Source: Heloderma charlesbogerti (Eukaryota > Chordata > Lepidosauria > Squamata > Helodermatidae). From it: a stretch of DNA of 64,000 bases. The notes beneath the pieces were generated by a model. The model saw only the letters and a list, made by a program, of their open reading frames with translations. It had not been told where the DNA came from and made no database searches. Both the position numbers and the translations under genes were made by a program. The stretch covers positions 372,001 to 436,000 of the forward strand of contig JANEZZ010000404.1 of the NCBI GenBank assembly GCA_026122225.1, in the 5' to 3' direction. This document shows, piece by piece, positions 58,762-64,000 of this stretch (its first letter is position 1; each line of letters starts with the position of its first letter).

Positions 58762-58943
58762 ATCATGTATGTCCTACTTCCTGCTAAATTCTATGGTGAA
58801 TACTTGGTGGGTTGGGGAAGATCACAAAGAAACTATGTAAAGAATTCTTAAGCTTCTGTTCAATGTGGAGCACCCCAATTTTTGTGATGAAATACATAGG
58901 CCACTAAAAGACCTGGAAAAAAAGACCATTTTTTCCCCTCTAG

Positions 58944-59053
58944 GCTGGTGGTAGGAGCCCCATACGAGACCAGTGGGCAACAGAAGACTGGAGATGTTTA
59001 CAAGTGTTCGGTGGATGGCGAAGCCAACGGCACCTGTTCCAAGCTCAATCTAG
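58944..59053 (+). CDS. ITGA11: Integrin alpha-11, third exon
   Basis: The acceptor is ttttcccctctag and the donor gtaaagc. The exon completes the Trp codon of the previous exon and encodes LVVGAPYETSGQQKTGDVYK, followed by the disulfide loop C-SVDGEANGT-C and SKLNL. The last base opens the next Gly codon. LVVGAP and GDVYKC are standard integrin alpha propeller motifs. The loop between the two cysteines has nine residues, three more than I recall for human alpha-11, and contains an NGT glycosylation sequon. The exon lies 48.5 kb beyond exon 2. Confidence 0.95.
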
Positions 59054-59282
59054 GTAAAGCTGTGGGATAAAAGGCATCATAAGCAACTTCTCTGTGTGCC
59101 GCACTGAAATTATTAAGGGTTGCACAAAGGTACATCCATATTCAAATGCAAAACTCTCAGTAACTTCCTTATTCAGGTGGTTCTTGTCCATTGTTTGTAA
59201 GTGTTTTTTGAGGATGATGCCAATTTATAAGGACTTATAAAAAGTCAAACTCCATCAGAGAATGCTGTGTGACTCACCCAGA

Positions 59283-59468
59283 GCTATGGGGAGATGCTGT
59301 AGTTCTGTGGTACAGCTTTCCGTGCAAAGATTATCAGTTCAGTCCCTGGCATCTCCAGTTAATGGAGTTAGGGTTAGCTTAGTTAGTTAGTTAGTTAATT
59401 AGTAATGGGTTAGCCCTGCCATGGGTGGCAGGGCTAACCCAAGATAGAGTCATTGGCCTAGATGGACT
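59283..59468 (+). mobile_element. tRNA-derived SINE, diverged
   Basis: The words ttctgtggtacagctttccg, B-box-like agttcagtccctggcatctc, and later attggcctagatggactc follow the 'gctcagtggtagagca ... ggttcaatccctggcatctc ... ctagatggacc' SINE. A (TTAG)n run at about 59377-59398 interrupts it. A hAT-like element begins 9 bp after it. Confidence 0.6.
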
Positions 59469-59476
59469 CAATAAAA

Positions 59477-59817
59477 TAGGGGTGGAAAATCTCAGGCCTG
59501 GGGTCCCAATCTGGCCCTCCAGGGTTCCTCAGATGGCCACACCCCTGTCCCCTGACTCCACCCTCTTTCCTCCAGTCACCTGTGATTTGGTGGTTTCCTG
59601 GCTTTTGTGCAGGTTTTGCGTATTCTAGAAGGGTGAACTGCCTTTTCTGAGACTGAGTTACTGGCAGTCTGAGTTTTAGGCTACAATACATTGGTATGTT
59701 TTGTATTTTGGCTCCACCCCGCTTCCCTTTGGCCCCATGCACTGCTGGAATGTGGCCCCCAAGAGTTTCTCCAAAACTGAGTTTGGCCCTTGGGCTGAAA
59801 GAGGTTCCCAACCCGTG
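59477..59817. mobile_element. Non-autonomous hAT-like element 2
   Basis: Ends taggggtggaaaatctcagg and aaagaggttcccaacccgtg are imperfect inverted repeats. The 8 bases caataaaa occur exactly on both sides (59469-59476 and 59818-59825). The interior matches the element at 34383-34750, including ttactggcagtctgagtttt and acattggtatgtttt. It lies in ITGA11 intron 3. Confidence 0.88.
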
Positions 59818-60305
59818 CAATAAAAGGTAGCTCCTAATGACCATTAATTTTTATTTAAAAGCAAAGGACTATGTTATATCATCACAAGACCAGCTCTGGT
59901 TTGTCTTTCAATTTTCCCTTATAGCCCTGGGACATTGGACCATTTCTAAGTGGAAAGTGAAACCAACTGGCCTGCATGAAATGGTGAAAAGCCAACACAT
60001 GGGTGGCCTAATAGCACAGTGGAAACAGCTTTTAATGTTTATGTTAGGTGTCAGAATCTGATGTGTTACAGTTAATCGAGATCACAAGAGAATTGGGGAG
60101 AGTAAGGGAAGGTGATTTTCCCCTACAGACACACACACATACACAACCCTGGTCGGTTTTCCCTGGAAAACAAAGCATTATAACTGCTAGTGGGAGAGGA
60201 TTGTGATAAAAGTTGAGATGCTCTATAAATGCTGTATGAAGCAATCTGTGCAGCGGCTGATGCCTCTTTCTGCATCATGCTTAACTTTGACATTCTTTTC
60301 CCAAG

Positions 60306-60397
60306 GAAGAGTAACTCTTTCCAATGTGTCGGAACGCAAAGATAATATGCGTCTGGGGCTGAGCTTGACCACAAACCCCAAAGATAACAGCTTTCTG
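60306..60397 (+). CDS. ITGA11: Integrin alpha-11, fourth exon
   Basis: The acceptor is cttttcccaag and the donor gtaagaa. Starting with two bases that complete Gly, it encodes RVTLSNVSERKDNMRLGLSL followed by TTNPKDNSFL and ends in phase 0. RVTLSNVSERKDNMRLGLSL is very close to alpha-11 of mammals as I recall it and separates it from alpha-10. It contains an NVS glycosylation sequon. The exon is 92 bp long; intron 3 before it is 1252 bp. Confidence 0.96.
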
Positions 60398-61072
60398 GTA
60401 AGAAATTATTTGCAGGCCCTTTCCATGCAAATGTACAGATGCTCTTTTGGCTGGTGTTATCTTCAGTCATTTCAGGCTTGGGACCCATTATTAACCCTAA
60501 CCTCTAACATGGGATCTAATGTTTTGCCATTTATGCCCATCTTTTCCTTTCTCCTACTCTTTCCTCACTTTCTTAAAAACAAGTTTTAAAGTAAGTAAAA
60601 TTATATATGGTGGTGACGCTGCAATCCACTTTAAGTTTGAATACAACCCACATATGGGCCTGACCCACCAGCTGAAGATTAGGTTTACTCATTGTACACC
60701 GTCCTGGTCTCTGTGAGGATAAAGGGCTGTTTAAAAAATATGTTTAAACAAATTGCCTTATCCTCATGACAAGCTATTTCCTCATGGTGTTCCTCATTGC
60801 CTCTGTGTAACATGACACAACTTGTCACGTGATTCTGCCACAATGCATGGAAACATTCTGCGCCAGTGACAGCCACCTTCCTACGCAAGGATTCTCTTCT
60901 GTATCACTTTGAGCTATTTCTTCCTTCTGGATCTGGATAACACACCTAAAAGAGGCTTCTAGCATGCACATCAGATAAATGCCCTAGCTGCTGAAAGAAT
61001 TGCCCAGGCAACCGTTGCAGTAGCACTCCTAAAACCTCTCCTGGTATTCCATTCTTTTCCCCCTTCACACAG

Positions 61073-61187
61073 GCTTGCAGCCCTCTCTGGTCTCATGAGT
61101 GCGGAAGTTCTTACTACACCACAGGAATGTGCTCCAGGGTGAACTCCAACTTCAGATTCTCCAAGACTGTGGCTCCAGCTCTCCAGA
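61073..61187 (+). CDS. ITGA11: Integrin alpha-11, fifth exon
   Basis: The acceptor is ccccttcacacag and the donor gtatgag. The 38 codons plus one base encode ACSPLWSHECGSSYYTTGMC and then SRVNSNFRFSKTVAPALQ. The CxPLW...C...GxC pattern is the cysteine-containing propeller segment that precedes the I domain. The exon ends with the first base of an Arg codon, so its last base is A and the donor reads cagA/gtatgag instead of the usual G before GT. Confidence 0.95.
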
Positions 61188-62333
61188 GTATGAGAAACAG
61201 CCCTTCTCTCTCCTGGCATGATATGGCAGCCAGAGAGGATTTTTGGTCTCTGATCACTTCAATCTCCCTTAGGGAAAACAAACTAGAAATCTGTGCTTGA
61301 AAGTAGGCGTGACAGCAAAGGGAATCCATCCAAGGGGTATTATATGCAGACAGTAGTTAAAATGCTTCCTTCTTGAATGACGGCAGTGGCAAGGCAAAAA
61401 CACATTTTCCTTCCAAACAACAAGACGTGTGTTTGATCTGTGCCTTCCTGTCAATGTTAGGGAGCAAAGTGAAATTCAACCAGTGTTCTAGATTATTGAT
61501 TAAATGAAAGGTGCCATCATCTAGAATCTCCCAAAGCTACTCAGGTTTTCAGTCTCCCTCTCAATGCTCTTCAGTTTGGGGAAAACTGCAGCAGCCCCCC
61601 CCCCCTTTATACCTCGTAGGGATGGGTGCTGGGAGATAATTTGTCCTCTCCCCCTCTGCCCCTTTCTACTCCATGGGCTCACGCATATCGCAGAGGCCCA
61701 GTGCAGAGCCCTGATATTGCCTCTTCCAGAAGTTTCTAGAAGCCAGACATAGCCAGAGCAAGACACTCTCACTCTCTTCAGCTCCACAATGACCGCAGCA
61801 GCTGGCACCATCCCATGAACACAGGCATCGCCGCACTTCTCTTCCTCTGTGGTTGTGGCAGCTCTGCCATGGCTGGGGGCAGGAGGCAAGGCGAGCAGGC
61901 CCCATGGCAGCCTCAGGCCTCTTGCCATTAGCTCACCTTAACTGCAAATAGCATTGTGTAGGATAGTCGCACTACAAGCTTCTACCAGTTTTCTATCAGT
62001 TTAACTGTCATGGCTTGAGGTGTTGGGAAATCTTGATCCCTAGCCTTTCCAGAGTTCCTGCAGGAGGGGTATGCCTATGTCTAAGCCGGTTAAATGTGTA
62101 GTATAGCTATATCCCTAGGGAACGTCGATAAAGAATAAACACACCAGATTTTGTGTTTATTCTTTATCTTTACCAGGGGAAAAATTGGAGGGAGAGCATT
62201 TAAAAGTAGGAGGAGAGAAAGATTGGCCTAAGCATCAGGACGCTCTTGCTCCAAGGGGAGAAATTGGCAGGCTCACTCCCCTTCCTATTAGTAGCCAAGA
62301 TCTCCTAATGATCTCTTACTGGTTCTGTCACAG

Positions 62334-62461
62334 GATGCCAGACATACATGGATATAATTATCGTACTGGATGGATCCAACAGTATCTACCCCTGGGTGGA
62401 AGTTCAGGATTTCCTGATAAAAATCTTGAAGAAGTTTTATATCGGACCAGGCCAAATACAG
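62334..62461 (+). CDS. ITGA11: Integrin alpha-11, sixth exon (I domain start, MIDAS)
   Basis: The acceptor is ggttctgtcacag and the donor gtgagaa. After completing Arg it encodes [20 protein letters not shown] and [20 protein letters not shown], ending in IQ at phase 0. DGSNS is the DxSxS part of the metal-ion-dependent adhesion site that coordinates Mg2+ in collagen binding. The preceding beta strand MDIIIVLD is the first strand of the von Willebrand A fold. The exon is 128 bp; intron 5 is 1146 bp. Confidence 0.96.
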
Positions 62462-63149
62462 GTGAGAAAACACATGTGGGAGATTTCTCTCATATCAGCA
62501 CACATCCTCTGTTTCATTTTGCAGCTTTCCCTTGCTGATTTGCCAGGACATCCCTCCCTTGCCAATCACTGTGCTTTTCTTCAATAATAAATCTACATGG
62601 CTTGTATTGTCATGCATTTCAGGGGTTTCAGCACTTACTCAGTTTCCGTAGAAGGAGGTAACTGGAGATTTGTGGCATTTCTGTAATATAACATTTATTT
62701 ACACATATATACAGACTGAGCATAAGATTACAACTCCAACAGATTTCTGCTCAGATGTCATGGGGAATCCATGGTTCCATAAATTTTCTGCAAAGTCAGT
62801 TCTCTACCTCCTTTTCAGATCCCCTTGCAGCACAGACTGACTTCCTGCAATATGCACAGCCCTCACTCGCCCCCTCTGCTTGGTCTAGTAGGATAAAAGG
62901 ATGGGTCATCCCCGCCCCATCACCTATTTTTTCTTGGCCCATCTTAGCTCCCATTAAAACACATCATCAGAATATTATCAGCTATCACATGTCTGTTATC
63001 AGGTCTTTGAGAAGTGTTGCCTAGCATCTACACTGATAACTCTACTTACTGAAATCTTAGAATAAAAAATTATAGAGTTGGGAGGGATCCTGATATCTTT
63101 GCAATCAGAGGCACTGGGCTGTAAGAGACCCCTAGAAGGTCATTTAGAC

Positions 63150-63489
63150 CAGGGGCAGGCAGCCTCTTTGAGCCACCCTTGCTCCACCCCAAAAAAGGTT
63201 TGGCACCACCCCAAAATGACTGCCATGGGAGGTGTGACAAAAGACAAGTAGCCTGCCCAAAACATTGAGTGCAAGGCAGAGGTGGGGTCTGAGCCTCGAC
63301 ATAATAAACCCCTCCTTTGAACCCACAGCTTTCTGCACCAACAGAAATCTGCTTCACAGCCATCCCAACTGCCAATAAGAAAATGTGTTCACTCAGGAAA
63401 AGGTGTGTGAGTTGGGCACCTTAGGGGTAGAGCCAAGAAAGGTGTCAGGGGTGCATTAGTGCCCATGGGCACCTTGTTACCTATCCCTG
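63150..63489. mobile_element. Non-autonomous hAT-like element 3
   Basis: Ends caggggcaggcagcctcttt and gggcaccttgttacctatccctg (inverse) are of the CAGGG type. Flanks atttagac (63142-63149) and atttaaaa (63490-63497) agree at six of eight positions. The family differs from elements 1 and 2. It lies in ITGA11 intron 6. Confidence 0.62.
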
Positions 63490-63879
63490 ATTTAAAAGCA
63501 AAGCTGGCAGAAGCGATAAAATACATCGGACTGCTTTTGAGGGGCCATGGCCTCTGACATGTGGTCCAAGTCACGTCTTGGGGCTGGAGATCACCAGCAT
63601 TTAGTGGGCATGGTGACCTTGTTTCACCCTGCTGAACATGGTTCTTTATCGGGAAACCACCAGGTTATAAACAGTGTTTATCTTCTGGCAAGACAAGAGA
63701 GAGAAATGGTCTGACAGATTTCTTCAGAAGCTGATATATTATTAATAATCTGTACTATGCACTAAAGTTTACTGAATATGTATTGTATTAATGTTGTGTT
63801 GAAAAGAAATCTTGAAAATAACATTTATTAAATATATTTTTTAAGTGTTGTCTCCTCAAAAACTTCTTCTTCATCCTAG

Positions 63880-64000
63880 GTTGGAGTTGTCCAGTACGGA
63901 GAGGATGCTGTGCATGAGTTTCATTTGAATGACTACAGGTCTGTGAAGGATGTAGTAGAAGCCGCTAGACACATAGAGCAGAGAGGGGGTACGGAAACCC
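63880..64000 (+). CDS. ITGA11: Integrin alpha-11, seventh exon (partial at window edge)
   Basis: The acceptor is cttcatcctag. It opens in phase 0 with VGVVQYGEDAVHEFHLNDYR, then SVKDVVEAARHIEQRGGTET, and runs off the window end. GVVQYG is the conserved second strand of the I domain. The continuation should carry the MIDAS threonine and aspartate in the next segment. The upstream intron is 1418 bp. Confidence 0.95.

Overview
The window looks like a squamate reptile (lizard or snake) nuclear genome. It carries BovB LINEs, a Sauria-type SINE with an (ACCTTT)n tail, CR1 LINEs ending in ATTCTATG-type repeats, and L2 LINEs ending in a CCGCCCA/TGGGCGG hairpin plus (AAAT)n. This combination is typical of Squamata; the species cannot be told.

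The only host gene I can support is integrin alpha-11 (ITGA11) on the + strand. Six exons are visible: 10374-10485, 58944-59053, 60306-60397, 61073-61187, 62334-62461 and 63880 to the window edge. All have GT/AG splice sites and compatible phases. They encode the start of the mature ectodomain (first beta-propeller repeat) and the beginning of the collagen-binding I domain with its DxSxS MIDAS motif. Exon 1 (signal peptide) lies outside the window or is not recognisable. Exons 2 and 3 are separated by a 48.5 kb intron, and nearly all the rest of the window is that intron or intron 1.

The introns are a layered graveyard of transposons. 2.3-9.1 kb: a CR1 (+) split by an antisense BovB, then an older CR1 holding a probable solo LTR. 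9.4-9.65 kb: Sauria SINE with a 13-bp target duplication. 13.6-16.0 kb: two non-autonomous DNA elements, one containing 5S rRNA-like segments inside a large foldback. 17.05-21.4 kb: a CR1 (-) split by a nearly full-length BovB (+) whose long ORF has one frameshift. 27.4-29.4 kb: an inverted, larger copy of the 5S foldback element. 39.4-44.35 kb: a long CR1 (-) with 5' UTR repeats, ORF1 (zinc finger plus esterase) and ORF2, hosting an L2 and a third 5S foldback copy. 46.4-49.6 kb: an L2 (-) whose 955-codon frame has only two stop codons. 54.9-58.1 kb: two more DNA elements with 3-bp target duplications, one splitting a tRNA-derived SINE. 58.6-63.5 kb: small hAT-like and BovB insertions between the ITGA11 exons.

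The strongest candidate for something undescribed is the family at 14973-16020, 27387-29404 and 39500-40242. It is a non-autonomous DNA transposon with imperfect terminal inverted repeats and 3-bp target duplications. Its long inverted-repeat arms carry the part of 5S rRNA that contains the internal Pol III promoter.
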